Below are positions 15,700-24,119 of a stretch of 64,000 nt of DNA, in pieces. The notes beneath the pieces were generated by a model. The model made no database searches. It saw nothing but the letters and a program-made list of their open reading frames with translations, and was not told the DNA's origin. Within the stretch, counting starts at the first letter, position 1; each line of letters starts with the position of its first letter. The DNA is from Leptolyngbya sp. PCC 7375 (GTDB lineage Bacteria > Cyanobacteriota > Cyanobacteriia > Phormidesmidales > Phormidesmidaceae). Where the stretch lies: assembly GCF_000316115.1 (NCBI RefSeq), contig NZ_JH993796.1, positions 21,644-85,643 of the forward strand. The letters run 5' to 3'. The position numbers and the translations under genes are program-made.

Positions 15700-16090
15700 T
15701 TTTGTTTTCAGACCGCAATATAAGTGCATCACATCTTGAGAATTGCGCTATGCCATGGCTTAGTCATATTTTCTAAATGTATTGACGGTTTAGAACATCT
15801 AAGTATGATTTGAATTATGTCGTTCGTTAATTCAGACGGCAAGTTTTGACAGATACAAGTGAAAGCAGCTTTGTAATTGTCGCGATTCTTAGCTAGCTTT
15901 TGACTCTGGATCTGGAAGAACACCCGTTGTTCAATGGATCTGCCAATGCAAATAAATCAAACTCCTCCCATGGGGGAAGTGACAGCTATAGCTATAGGTT
16001 ATAGCTCTCCTGACTCTGGAACATTTGAACTCACCATGGATGCCAGTGTGTTTAATGGTGGCTTTGAACTCACATATGTAATTGCAACAA
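15700..16090. other. Intergenic stretch without a supported gene
   Basis: Short minus-strand frames (15729-15923 and beyond) carry no motif, ribosome-binding site or homologous neighbour that I can support. A local dyad GCTATAGC/GTTATAGC lies near 15992-16007. Confidence 0.4.
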
Positions 16091-16132
16091 TCTATTTGAG
16101 AGTGATCTGAATTTTGTGTAAGCGCTGTTGGG

Positions 16133-17544
16133 TTAGAGAGAGAAGCGTTCTGGGAACAGAATAGCAAAATGTGACAAGGCAGCCCGCCAATCTTTAATCG
16201 GTCGGTTCCATTTTTTCGAGATATTGTTCATCGCCAGATACATGAGTCTGAACACAGCGGCTTCATCTGGGAAGACCGCTTTGGTCTTAATCACCTTACG
16301 TAACGAGCGATTGAGGGACTCGATGGCGTTCGTGGTGTAGATCACCCGGCGAATCTCCATGGGGTAGTCGAAAATGGGGATCACATTCTCCCAGTGGCGA
16401 ATCCAGACTTGGCTCACGGCTGGGTAGGTCTCATCCCATTTTTCAGCAAAGGCATCAAGGGCCGCTTCTGACTCAGCCAGAGTGGCGGCTTGGTAGATCG
16501 GCTTGAGGTCTTTTGCGACGGCCTTTCGGTCTTTCCAGGGGACATATTTCATACAGTTGCGCATGAGATGAACGATGCACAGCTGGACTTGAGTCTGGGG
16601 ATAAACCGCTTCTATCGCTTGAGGAAAGCCTTTAAGCCCGTCACAGCAGGCAATCAGAATATCCTTCAATCCTCTGTTTTTAAGGTCGGTCAGGACCTTC
16701 AACCAGAACTTAGCCCCTTCGGTTTCGGCCTCACCTATCCATAGCCCGAGCAGCTGCTTTTCGCCTTCTCGGTCGATGCCGAGGACCACGTAAACAGCCC
16801 GCTTGCTGACACGACCGGACACTTTAATGTTCACGTATAGAGCATCCAGGTAGACAATCGGATAAATCTCGTCGAGTGGACGCGATTGCCACGCTTTGAC
16901 GTCCTCGCTCACCGTGTCGATGACCTCGCTAATCACCGCCGCTGAGATCGTTGCTCCACCATACAAGTCTGCGAGTTGAGCACTGATGTCACGGGTGCTC
17001 ATGCCTCGGGCATACAGGGCCAGTATCTTTTCATCAAGCCCCGACAAGCGGCGCTGATGTTTAGGGACCAGTATCGGTTCAAAGCTACCGTTGCGGTCAC
17101 GCGGGATGGAGAGTTCGAGGGCACCCTCTTCGGATTGCACTGTCTTCTTAGAACGGGTATGACCTCAATTAGATGTCTATTAAAAAGTCAGAAATTCTAA
17201 GCCCTACAAGAAGCTTACAATCTCCATCACGCTGAAATTGAGAAAATTGATTCTTTGTTCAAATCTTTCTGAAACCCTTGCTGGATAAGCATTATAGCAC
17301 TCTACATCGTGCCGAGGTCATACCCCTTAGAACTGCCGTTACGACTATTGTTAGGGCTTTCGTCATCTTGACTCGACTGAAGATGGTGAGTGAGTTCACC
17401 CGCTAGGGCTCGCTCAACCAAGCGCTTTTTGATTTGCTTCATCAGACCTGACTCGCCCAAAATATCCTCAGGCGTACTGCAATCTTCCAGTAGTTCGTCT
17501 AAGAAGTCGTCAACGCGGTTTGATGCTTTTTTCTTACGGGCCAT
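16133..17544 (-). pseudogene. IS256-family transposase split by a MITE
   Basis: The N-terminal 80-codon part (17302-17544, MARKKKASNRVDDFLDELLE) and the 335-codon part (16133-17140) are separated by the MITE at 17155-17325. Removing the MITE and one copy of CTTAGAAC restores the frame (NGSSKKTVQSEEG). The larger part has the mutator-type core: YLDALYVN, the CIVHLMRN segment and the NAIESLNRSLRK end. The element should not move on its own. Confidence 0.85.
17155..17325. mobile_element. 171-bp MITE, copy 1 (inside IS256)
   Basis: Terminal inverted repeats GGGTATGACCTC / GAGGTCATACCC, flanked by the 8-bp duplication CTTAGAAC (17147-17154, 17326-17333). It differs from copies 2 and 3 at only a few positions and contains no gene. 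Confidence 0.9.
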
Positions 17545-17669
17545 GGGGCGATCTCCTGAATTACATGGATTCTAGATCGCTTACACAAAATTCTGTACAG
17601 TCCCTCTATTTGGTTAAAGCAATTTCAGCTTTGTTAAAAGTTAGTCAGTCGAAAAGCTAAGGAGGTCCT

Positions 17670-17828
17670 ATGAAGGCATATCCTAAGCTGGGCATATTGG
17701 TATCTATAGCTTTCATTGGTTTCCTTCTTATGTCATTCACGACGCAAGAAGAAAGATGCCAAGGACTTCATTGCCTTCCCAATACCTCTGTTGTTGGAGG
17801 ATTTCTCACAACGACAGGTGTAAGATAA
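17670..17828 (+). CDS. Small membrane-anchored peptide (52 aa)
   Basis: ATG 17670 follows a near-perfect AAGGAGGT site by 5 nt. The peptide starts MKAYPKLGILVSIAFIGFLL, a signal anchor, followed by a short outer part with two cysteines (RCQGLHC). The IS256 inserted about 60 bp upstream, perhaps removing its promoter. No family recognised. Confidence 0.5.
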   Translation: MKAYPKLGILVSIAFIGFLLMSFTTQEERCQGLHCLPNTSVVGGFLTTTGVR

Positions 17829-17899
17829 CGTCAAAAATCATTGCGATCTAAAGTGTTGACATTCTTCTCTTGAATGCGCTGAATCGCAGTGCTCTAGAT

Positions 17900-17938
17900 A
17901 ATACTGTCCCTGGAAGATTCTCTTCCAGGGACAGTATT
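17900..17938. terminator. Perfect 18-bp hairpin
   Basis: AATACTGTCCCTGGAAGA and its exact complement flank a 3-nt loop. It lies between the small peptide gene (+) and the end of the nuclease gene (-), and can serve as a bidirectional terminator although the T run is short. Confidence 0.65.
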
Positions 17939-18139
17939 TGCTGCAATCATTATTACCCTCCAGTCATATCATGTTGTCGATACTCCCAAGGCTTCACAGC
18001 AGCTGAATTCGTCCATACCCCCACTGACTGCTCCTTAGCCAGCTCCTCAGCACGTTCCAACACATCTGGCTGCGGGCAACTGCCCGAATACTTCTCATAG
18101 TGATAGGCCATTCCATCAGCTACCATCTGAGAATTTAAA

Positions 18140-18310
18140 GGGTATGACCTCAATTAGATGTCTATTAAAAAGTCAGAAATCCTAAGCCCTACAAGAAGCT
18201 TACAATCTCCATCACGCTGAAACTGAGAAAATTTATTCTTCGCTCAAATCTTCCTGAAACCCTTGCTGGATAAGCGTTATAGCACTCTACATCGTGTCGA
18301 GGTCATACCC
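18140..18310. mobile_element. 171-bp MITE, copy 2 (inside SNase gene)
   Basis: Same ends as copy 1, flanked by the 8-bp duplication AATTTAAA (18132-18139, 18311-18318). It appears identical to copy 3 over the stretches I compared by eye. Confidence 0.9.
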
Positions 18311-18687
18311 AATTTAAATGGATTTCCGAGCCATCAGGACGGATAACAAACAGGTCTGCCACAGTCCGCTTATACTGGTCCTTCTCAATCGACACCACAC
18401 CGATAGCCCCATCACCCTGGGCCACTAGCGATCGCAAATGGTCCCGCGCCTCAATCCCTCCCGGCTGCTCTATCTCAGGCGAATCCGTTCCGCAGAATCT
18501 GATTTTCAGCTCCTGACCACCACGTTCAACCCGTAGCGTATCGCCATCGTAGATAGAGCCTTCCACTACCTGATACCATTCAGTGTGAAGTGAACCCCTG
18601 AATTTGGACAGTAAAATCAGACAATAGCAAGTCTAGACTAACATGTATCAACCTGAGACATTCTACAATTCCTTCCTCCACTTTTCC

Positions 18688-19518
18688 TCAAATTCGTCTG
18701 GGTGTCAAATAGCCCAAAGAAGAGTGAATTCTTTTCTTCATATACACCTCGTCTAAAAACTCTTCTATTCTCTCATACACTTCATTAAAATTGCGATAGT
18801 CCGACAAATCAACCTCCTCTTCTTTTATTGTTCTCATGAGCCGTTCAGCATAACCATTCTCATAGGCCTTACCCACGCCTGCCATACTAATCGCTATCTC
18901 ATTCTCCTCCAATATCTGAACATACGCATTGGCCGCATATTGCACCCCTTGGTCTGAATGGTGAATCTCTGGAATATACTGGTTCAGTCCTTTCTCCAAC
19001 GCTGTTATCGTTAACTGTTTCTCCATCGTTCTATCCAAGTGCCAGCCTCGAATACTGCGGGTGAACACATCCATTAATACCGCTAAATAAACAAATTCGT
19101 CCTTCAATCGGATATAGGTGATGTCGCCGACCCATACCTGCTCTGGATACTCTACTACCAACCCTTTGACCAGATTAGGATACCGCTTATATCCATGGAC
19201 ACTATTGGTTGTTCGTTTCCGTCGTATTCGTCGCTTTTCCAGTAGTCCCAATTCTCTCATTAATCGGCTGATACGTTTGTGATTAACACGCCATCCCTCT
19301 CGCTGTAATTGTTTAGTAATCCGTCGATACCCATAGGTGGGATACCGTCCCGCCACATCAATGATCGCTTTTTTTAGTTCCTCTTCTTGCGTTTGTTTGT
19401 CTGATGTTGACCGATAGTAATAACGACTCCGACTGTAGCCAATGACATCACAGATGACCTGGATTGGATACTCGCCTTTCAACTGCTCTATCATGGTTCG
19501 TTTCCGCTCAGATTCCAC
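18688..19518 (-). CDS. IS3 transposase OrfB, C-terminus frameshifted (276 aa)
   Basis: The rve-type DDE core is present: GDITYIRL (D1), IHHSDQGVQY (D2) and NGYAERLMRTIKEEE (E). One extra base after LGYLTP changes the end to RRI and stop, instead of SEFEEKWRKEL as in copy 2. It should be made as an OrfAB fusion by -1 frameshifting on an A7 run near 19530. The terminal change may or may not abolish activity. Confidence 0.85.
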   Translation of the reverse strand: MESERKRTMIEQLKGEYPIQVICDVIGYSRSRYYYRSTSDKQTQEEELKKAIIDVAGRYPTYGYRRITKQLQREGWRVNHKRISRLMRELGLLEKRRIRRKRTTNSVHGYKRYPNLVKGLVVEYPEQVWVGDITYIRLKDEFVYLAVLMDVFTRSIRGWHLDRTMEKQLTITALEKGLNQYIPEIHHSDQGVQYAANAYVQILEENEIAISMAGVGKAYENGYAERLMRTIKEEEVDLSDYRNFNEVYERIEEFLDEVYMKKRIHSSLGYLTPRRI

Positions 19519-19793
19519 AAGTCTGAAGCTTTTTTTGCCACCGCTAACTCCATCGTTAACCGACCCACCATTCGTTCCAATTCGGCTATTCGTTCGGCTG
19601 ATTCATTTCCTCCTCCTTTGCCTCCAAACGCTAAATGCGCTTGTTTAAGAAATTCATTACGCCAACGATTGATCACTGACGTATGGACTTTATGGGCTCG
19701 ACTGGCTGCGCTCACACTCCGTTGGCCGCTGACGATCTCCAGCACCACTTTTGCCTTAAATTCGCTACTGTAGTTTCTTGGCTTGCTGGCCAT
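19491..19793 (-). CDS. IS3 transposase OrfA (100 aa)
   Basis: The HTH protein of IS3 elements: KVVLEIVSGQRSVSAASRAH with HTH, then a leucine-zipper-like part IAELERMVGRLTMELAVAKK. The A-rich slippery run (A7G) at its 3' end overlaps orfB, as in functional IS3 members. Confidence 0.85.
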   Translation of the reverse strand: MASKPRNYSSEFKAKVVLEIVSGQRSVSAASRAHKVHTSVINRWRNEFLKQAHLAFGGKGGGNESAERIAELERMVGRLTMELAVAKKASDLWNLSGNEP

Positions 19794-20045
19794 ATTCCTT
19801 CCCCCGATTGGACTCTAGCTTACGCTCTCTCAGTCCTGTCCTAATTTTGGGGGTCACTACAGTGTTTTGGCCACCAGCTGCTGCATCAATAGCAGCTTCA
19901 ATCTGCTGGTTGAATAGCCTGGGAGAGATCGCAACCACTCCCATCACGATTACCGCTGGGATAAACCCTCTACGCTGCCAAATCTTCACCACCGACAACA
20001 CCTCTAGCTCACGTACTACCTGAGATTGCCCGATTCGTTCACCTG

Positions 20046-20747
20046 TTATTCTGCTGATGTATCTTCTTCAAGCCAAACTGCACTCCCCGATGGCAGCGTT
20101 AGAAACAGTAACTGATCCATACATACCCCCTGTATCAACCCCTCATGTGGGCCTCTCCCTGTCATCACCTCAAGCGTCTTAACCACGTGCTGCCCATCAA
20201 TCCGGTGTTCATCACACCTAGCTTCTAAATCCGCAGTCCGTTGCCACACCCGCAACATCGCATCCGTACTACTCTGCCCCGTACGATATTTCGTTTCTTG
20301 CACCGCCTGACGTTGTCGTTGCGTTTCTAGCTGAGCCGCCAACAGCTGACCTTTACGAATCATCTGCTCATAGTCCAATACCAGGTCCACCACCTCACCG
20401 GCTATCTCATCGCCAACTGCTTCTAGTCGGCGAATCAGGTTGGCTGTTTCTAATTCAAGGGCTGCGATCGCAAGTCGCTCCTGCTGCACATCGCCACCCC
20501 CGAAAATGTTTTGCACCAGCCGCAACGGGTCCAACGTCATCAGATGCATCCAGGTCCGAGCCTCCGCATATTCCTGGCGCTCGTGGGCAAATACCAGCTC
20601 CTCACTGATCGCCTCAATCTCTGACGACTGATCCAGTGCCAGCTCAGTCAACTCCGCCAAACATGCCGGTCTGCTACTCAGACACGGTAAACCCTGCGCC
20701 AGCGCTGGACCGCACCATAAGAGTGATTTCAGCACTAAGCAGCCCAT
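20046..20747 (-). CDS. Exported coiled-coil protein, TolC-like (233 aa)
   Basis: I chose ATG 20747 (MGCLVLKSLLWCGPALAQ), which gives a signal peptide; longer starts give no sensible leader. The mature part is helical (LELETANLIRRLEAVGDEIA, QLETQRQRQAVQETKYRTG), reminiscent of TolC/OEP hairpins but shorter than a full OEP protein. It overlaps the upstream membrane-fusion-like gene by 74 bp, so the two probably act together in the envelope. Confidence 0.6.
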   Translation of the reverse strand: MGCLVLKSLLWCGPALAQGLPCLSSRPACLAELTELALDQSSEIEAISEELVFAHERQEYAEARTWMHLMTLDPLRLVQNIFGGGDVQQERLAIAALELETANLIRRLEAVGDEIAGEVVDLVLDYEQMIRKGQLLAAQLETQRQRQAVQETKYRTGQSSTDAMLRVWQRTADLEARCDEHRIDGQHVVKTLEVMTGRGPHEGLIQGVCMDQLLFLTLPSGSAVWLEEDTSAE

Positions 20748-21543
20748 CGCTGCTCTGCCCCAGCCACTTGATACGCCGAATCCGTCCCGCGTAAGGACTT
20801 CTGACCACTGCCAAATTTGCCAACGCATGTTCCACCTCATCAACCCTGAGCTGCGTTTGGGCCAGTTGAAAATCCCGGTCCCGCAAACGCTGTTCATAGT
20901 TAGCCCACTGCTGTTGGTAACTCAGCACAGCATGACCTCGACTACTAACGTCAGCGGCCATCGTCACCGAGTGCTCATACTCCGCCGTCGAACGTTTACC
21001 CAACGCCAATTGGTACTCACGCACGGCGGCAGTGTGGTCACGTTGTAGCTCCGCTAGCTTGGCGGTTTCGTGCTCCATCACCAGCGGATCGAGGTTAGGC
21101 AGCTGGCCCAGGTAGTCGATTTCCTGATGCTTCGCCGTTATCAGCGCTTCGGCCTGGTCTACGTCAGCTTTAGCACGGGCGATGGCAGCATTTTGTTCTA
21201 GATACGTTGGGGTTGCGATCGCAGGCGGTTGCTGCGGTGGTAGTGGCGGCGTAATGGTGGAATGCTCCAGGCGTTGCAGCGTTAGGTGTAGCTGTCGGGC
21301 CTGGGCTTCGAGGCGGTTGCGATCGCGGGTGCGGTCGGCGATGAGTTGGCCGACAGTGATGCGGTCTCCGTCGGTGACTTTGAGGTCGGCGGGGTCGGTG
21401 ACGGAGACGTTGATGGTGAGGCGGCGAGGGGCTTCGTGAGGTTGGTTGGGTTGTTCTGGGGGTGTGACAAAGCTGGATTGCTGAGCTGTAGCAACACTTG
21501 CGATCGCAACGCCTGCTAACACATAAGGAATGACCCTCTTCAT
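20674..21543 (-). CDS. Membrane-fusion-protein-like exported protein (289 aa)
   Basis: ATG 21543 starts MKRVIPYVLAGVAIASVATA, a signal peptide. DPADLKVTDGDRITVGQLIA is the N-terminal half of a biotinyl/lipoyl-type domain (HlyD-like), followed by a long coiled coil (about 75-245) and AVVRSPYAGRIRRIKWL, the second half of that domain, but then the protein ends early. So it has the HlyD layout without a long C-terminal barrel. It is coupled to the TolC-like gene downstream. No ABC transporter gene is nearby. Confidence 0.7.
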   Translation of the reverse strand: MKRVIPYVLAGVAIASVATAQQSSFVTPPEQPNQPHEAPRRLTINVSVTDPADLKVTDGDRITVGQLIADRTRDRNRLEAQARQLHLTLQRLEHSTITPPLPPQQPPAIATPTYLEQNAAIARAKADVDQAEALITAKHQEIDYLGQLPNLDPLVMEHETAKLAELQRDHTAAVREYQLALGKRSTAEYEHSVTMAADVSSRGHAVLSYQQQWANYEQRLRDRDFQLAQTQLRVDEVEHALANLAVVRSPYAGRIRRIKWLGQSSDGLLSAEITLMVRSSAGAGFTVSE

Positions 21544-21725
21544 ACCTACCTTTAAAACAGAAAGCCCAATGAGAGCATGCCCAGAGCCACCCTTAGACTC
21601 CAACTAAAACCCACGGTTTTCTGACCAAAAATTAAGCAACAATAAGACTGGTTAACTAAGTAATTATGCTTAGAAAATAGTTTTTAAAATTGAGCATAAG
21701 GGCGTGTAGTAATGGGGTGCATACC

Positions 21726-22364
21726 ATGACTGCTCAATGGTTCTCTTTCAAGAGTGTCAAGTGTTCCAAATGCAATGGCTCTGGTCTGATTCAACCACCA
21801 TTCACCCCAGCTAGCACAAAAGACAGCCTAGGTACTCCCAGACTGCCTCAGCAGTGTCCTGCCTGCGGAGGCAAAGGCAAAGTACCATTTACCCCCCCCT
21901 CTACACCTCTAGTAAAAAATATTGACTTCTCTCTCAACAACATCAAGTCGTTCCAAACTGCAATCGGCGTCTGGTCTGATTCAACCACCATTCACCCCAG
22001 CTAGCACAAAAGACAGCCTAGGTACTCCCAGACTGCCTCAGCAGTGTCCTGCCTGCGGAGGCAAAGGCAAAGTACCATTGATAGGCTCCTCTACACCTCT
22101 AGTAAAAATATTGACTTCTCTCTCAACAACATCAAGTGTTCCAAATGCAATGGCTCTGGTCTGATTCAACCACCATTCACCCCAGCTAGCACAAAAGACA
22201 GCCTAGGTACTCCCAGACTGCCTCAGCAGTGTCCTGCCTGCGGAGGCAAAGGCAAAGTACCATTGATAGGCTCCTCTACGACTTCAGGAACAAATGATGG
22301 CTCCTCTGCCATGAGCATAATAGTTGCGATTGTTATTGGGTTGATTCTTTTGGCTGCGCTCTAA
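21726..22364 (+). pseudogene. DnaJ-type zinc-finger gene with frameshifted triple repeat and TM tail
   Basis: ATG 21726 reads MTAQWFSFKSVKCSKCNGSG. Each of three tandem repeats (starting near 21760, 21948 and 22133; periods 190 and 185 bp) encodes CSKCNGSG, then CPACGGKG, a four-cysteine zinc motif of the DnaJ type. The last repeat continues to a C-terminal TM helix (SIIVAIVIGLILLAAL). Small insertions in copy 2 and an A6/A5 difference shift the frame between repeats, so no single frame runs through. A one-repeat ancestor would be an 85-90 residue membrane zinc-finger protein. Confidence 0.65.
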
Positions 22365-22393
22365 AATTAAGTCTTGCTTCAGCCACAAAAGAT

Positions 22394-23431
22394 TTAGTTT
22401 GTATTAGAAGTAGCTATCTGAACTATGGCCTTTAAGCTTCCTGTCGCCCACTGGTCATCCAACAACGCGATCGCAACTTCCAGCTCGCAATACTCCAACT
22501 CCACCGCCTCACCCACCACCGTCACCGCTGGCAACTGCCTCGGCAGCACCGTAGGCCGCACATCCTCAGGAAAATCCACCGTAATCGAACCACTCAGATA
22601 AATCCGCGCCGCCGGATTCGCCATCCGCAGCGCCTGCAACCGAGTAACTACATCCTCATCATTCAACGTAAGCGTCTGCGTCGTCCGCGTCATCGCCGCG
22701 CCCGTCGCCGTCGTCAGCTTTTCCACCAGCAGCTGCTTACCCGTCTGGTAAACACCCTGGCCATCGGTGACGATAAACTCATTCCCCACCGCATCGAGGA
22801 TTAGATAGCGGCCACTGGCATCAGTGCGGTCATCAGCCCACACACCTGTCACTTCCGCGTACACCTCAGCACTGGCCGCATTGGCGTTGTACATCGCTAC
22901 CGCACCATCTCGTAGCCCGAGGCTTTGATTCACCTGGCCAGTAACGCCACCTGTACCCGCTAACCAGATACCGAGTAATAACAAACCCACGGCCACCGAC
23001 AATACCCAATACTCACCCGGTCCACCCGTGCGTAGTCGTCGCTTCGGGTTGCTTACGCTAATGGACCAAGCAGGGTCAGGCCAAAACAGTTGAACGCCCT
23101 GGCGCGTAAAGCAATCGCTAAAGCAGCTGAGCACATGGCCCAACGGTAGGGCTAACCATGGTTTTACCGTCCCCACAGCAAAGCCAATGCCCAGAGCAGC
23201 CACGGTCAGCGCCGCTGTGGCCGCTAACGAATGGGTGACGCTGCGATGGGGAAAGCGATCTTCTATCCATGAGCTGATGGGGTAAAAGACCTGGCCGATG
23301 ATGCTGGTCGTCGTGTCGATGTCCGGCAGCTGGCTACCCAAGACGGCAAGCGCTAACGGGAGTGGTTGGGCGGTGCCGAGTAGTAAGGATGCGCCTGCGG
23401 TTGCGATCGCAGCGTGGGTAATCGCCATCAT
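22394..23431 (-). CDS. DUF457/YdjM-type membrane metal-dependent hydrolase (345 aa)
   Basis: Motifs in order: ITHAAIA (His), LPDIDTT (Asp pair), HRSVTHS (His) and GHVLSCFSDCFTRQGVQLFW (His/Asp), as in the LexA-binding, inner-membrane-associated hydrolase family. TM segments lie in residues 5-35, 68-100 and 140-165; a soluble domain of about 180 residues follows. Start overlaps the stop of the 23428 gene (ATGA), so both are in one operon. The substrate is unknown in this family. Often seen on mobile elements. Confidence 0.8.
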   Translation of the reverse strand: MMAITHAAIATAGASLLLGTAQPLPLALAVLGSQLPDIDTTTSIIGQVFYPISSWIEDRFPHRSVTHSLAATAALTVAALGIGFAVGTVKPWLALPLGHVLSCFSDCFTRQGVQLFWPDPAWSISVSNPKRRLRTGGPGEYWVLSVAVGLLLLGIWLAGTGGVTGQVNQSLGLRDGAVAMYNANAASAEVYAEVTGVWADDRTDASGRYLILDAVGNEFIVTDGQGVYQTGKQLLVEKLTTATGAAMTRTTQTLTLNDEDVVTRLQALRMANPAARIYLSGSITVDFPEDVRPTVLPRQLPAVTVVGEAVELEYCELEVAIALLDDQWATGSLKAIVQIATSNTN

Positions 23432-23766
23432 GAGAATTTTCTACCTGCGTAGTACCCCGCTAAAAATGCCCGTGTCCGTTGCTGAGCATCATCTTTGCTA
23501 ACGACAGGACATTGTTGAAAATACTCTCTAAGTGCCTGCTGAACAAATTTTTCCTCAGCCGCATTGGAACCGCAAATCATCACGTCTGGTGGATCCTTAA
23601 ACCAGCATTCCACCTCAACCTTGAACGTCTCTAAGATGTGGTGCCTTATCTGCTCAGGGCTAGTCAGCGTTCCGTTACCAATGTGGCCTCTGGTCTCTTC
23701 CCAAATAATCTGCTTATCCCGCAGGCTCATACCATTCGGGAATTTGATTTGCACCTCTGCTGCCAT
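23428..23766 (-). CDS. Hypothetical protein co-translated with the DUF457 gene (112 aa)
   Basis: Soluble protein starting MAAEVQIKFPNGMSLRDKQI, no recognised motif apart from two cysteines. A good GGAGG-like site precedes ATG 23766, and the 4-bp stop/start overlap with the hydrolase gene indicates translational coupling. Confidence 0.6.
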   Translation of the reverse strand: MAAEVQIKFPNGMSLRDKQIIWEETRGHIGNGTLTSPEQIRHHILETFKVEVECWFKDPPDVMICGSNAAEEKFVQQALREYFQQCPVVSKDDAQQRTRAFLAGYYAGRKFS

Positions 23767-23815
23767 TCGTTGCCTCCTCCAACTTGATTATGGCCATTTA
23801 TTACGGCATGCCCAG

Positions 23816-23845
23816 ATGATCGCAGCATGGGTAATCGCCATCATT
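23816..23845 (-). pseudogene. Vestigial 5' end of a DUF457 gene
   Basis: ATGGCGATTACCCATGCTGC here repeats the start of the hydrolase gene (ATGGCGATTACCCACGCTGC at 23428), also placed over the stop of the upstream gene. A third trace is at 24183-24213. The rest of these copies is gone. Confidence 0.5.
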
Positions 23846-24119
23846 AGCCCAGACTCTGCCACCGAGACCGAGACCACCAGACACCCGCCAGCAGCGCTAC
23901 AACCAGACCAAACCACAGCGCCCACACAAAATTTGGCTCAGTCTGAGGACTACACCCTAGATACTCACCAATCGCAGCCCGTACAGCGCTTTCCCCCGCT
24001 TCTTTGCTCGTAAATTGCCGCCCCTGAAAACGCCGTTCTAGCTGGTGCATCAACACCCGCTGCTCCTGATGGCTCAGCTCACCAGGGTCTTTGCAAAGGC
24101 TATTCGTTGGCTTATCCAT
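23844..24119 (-). CDS. Small membrane protein of unknown function (91 aa)
   Basis: A helical charged N-terminal part (SHQEQRVLMHQLERRFQGRQ) is followed by one TM segment near residues 66-80 (NFVWALWFGLVVALLAGVWW). Its stop overlaps the vestigial DUF457 start, the same arrangement as at 23428. Confidence 0.5.
   Translation of the reverse strand: MDKPTNSLCKDPGELSHQEQRVLMHQLERRFQGRQFTSKEAGESAVRAAIGEYLGCSPQTEPNFVWALWFGLVVALLAGVWWSRSRWQSLG

Larger units (their letters stand above)
16099..17604 (-). mobile_element. IS256-family insertion sequence, broken by a MITE
   Basis: The ends share GAATTTTGTGTAAGCG in inverted orientation (imperfect TIR of about 26 bp; right end begins GGGACTGTACAG). The flanks are an exact 8-bp duplication TCTATTTG (16091-16098, 17605-17612), as expected for IS256. 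Without the 171-bp MITE and its 8-bp duplication the element is about 1.33 kb. Confidence 0.85.
18586..19861 (-). mobile_element. IS3-family (IS150-like) insertion sequence, copy 1
   Basis: Ends TGAAGTGAACCCC and GGGGGTCACTACA, target duplication GTG (18583-18585, 19862-19864). Length 1276 bp. It differs from copy 2 at 44208 by one extra base near the 3' end of orfB. Confidence 0.9.
17953..20001 (-). pseudogene. Staphylococcal-nuclease-type (SNase) gene broken by IS3 and a MITE
   Basis: Three fragments join on paper: N-terminus 20001-19862 (GTG start, TM/signal region FIPAVIVMGVVAIS), middle 18585-18319 (VVEGSIYDGDTLRV, RFCGTDSPEIEQPG, KDQYKRTVADLFV) and C-terminus 18139-17953 (NSQMVADGMAYHYEKYSG, then KEQSVGVW). 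These are SNase motifs with the catalytic Arg/Asp/Glu region. Removing the IS3 copy plus GTG gives GGQNTEWYQ, and removing the MITE plus AATTTAAA gives EIHLNSQM, both in frame. It was an exported or membrane-anchored nuclease until recently. Confidence 0.85.
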
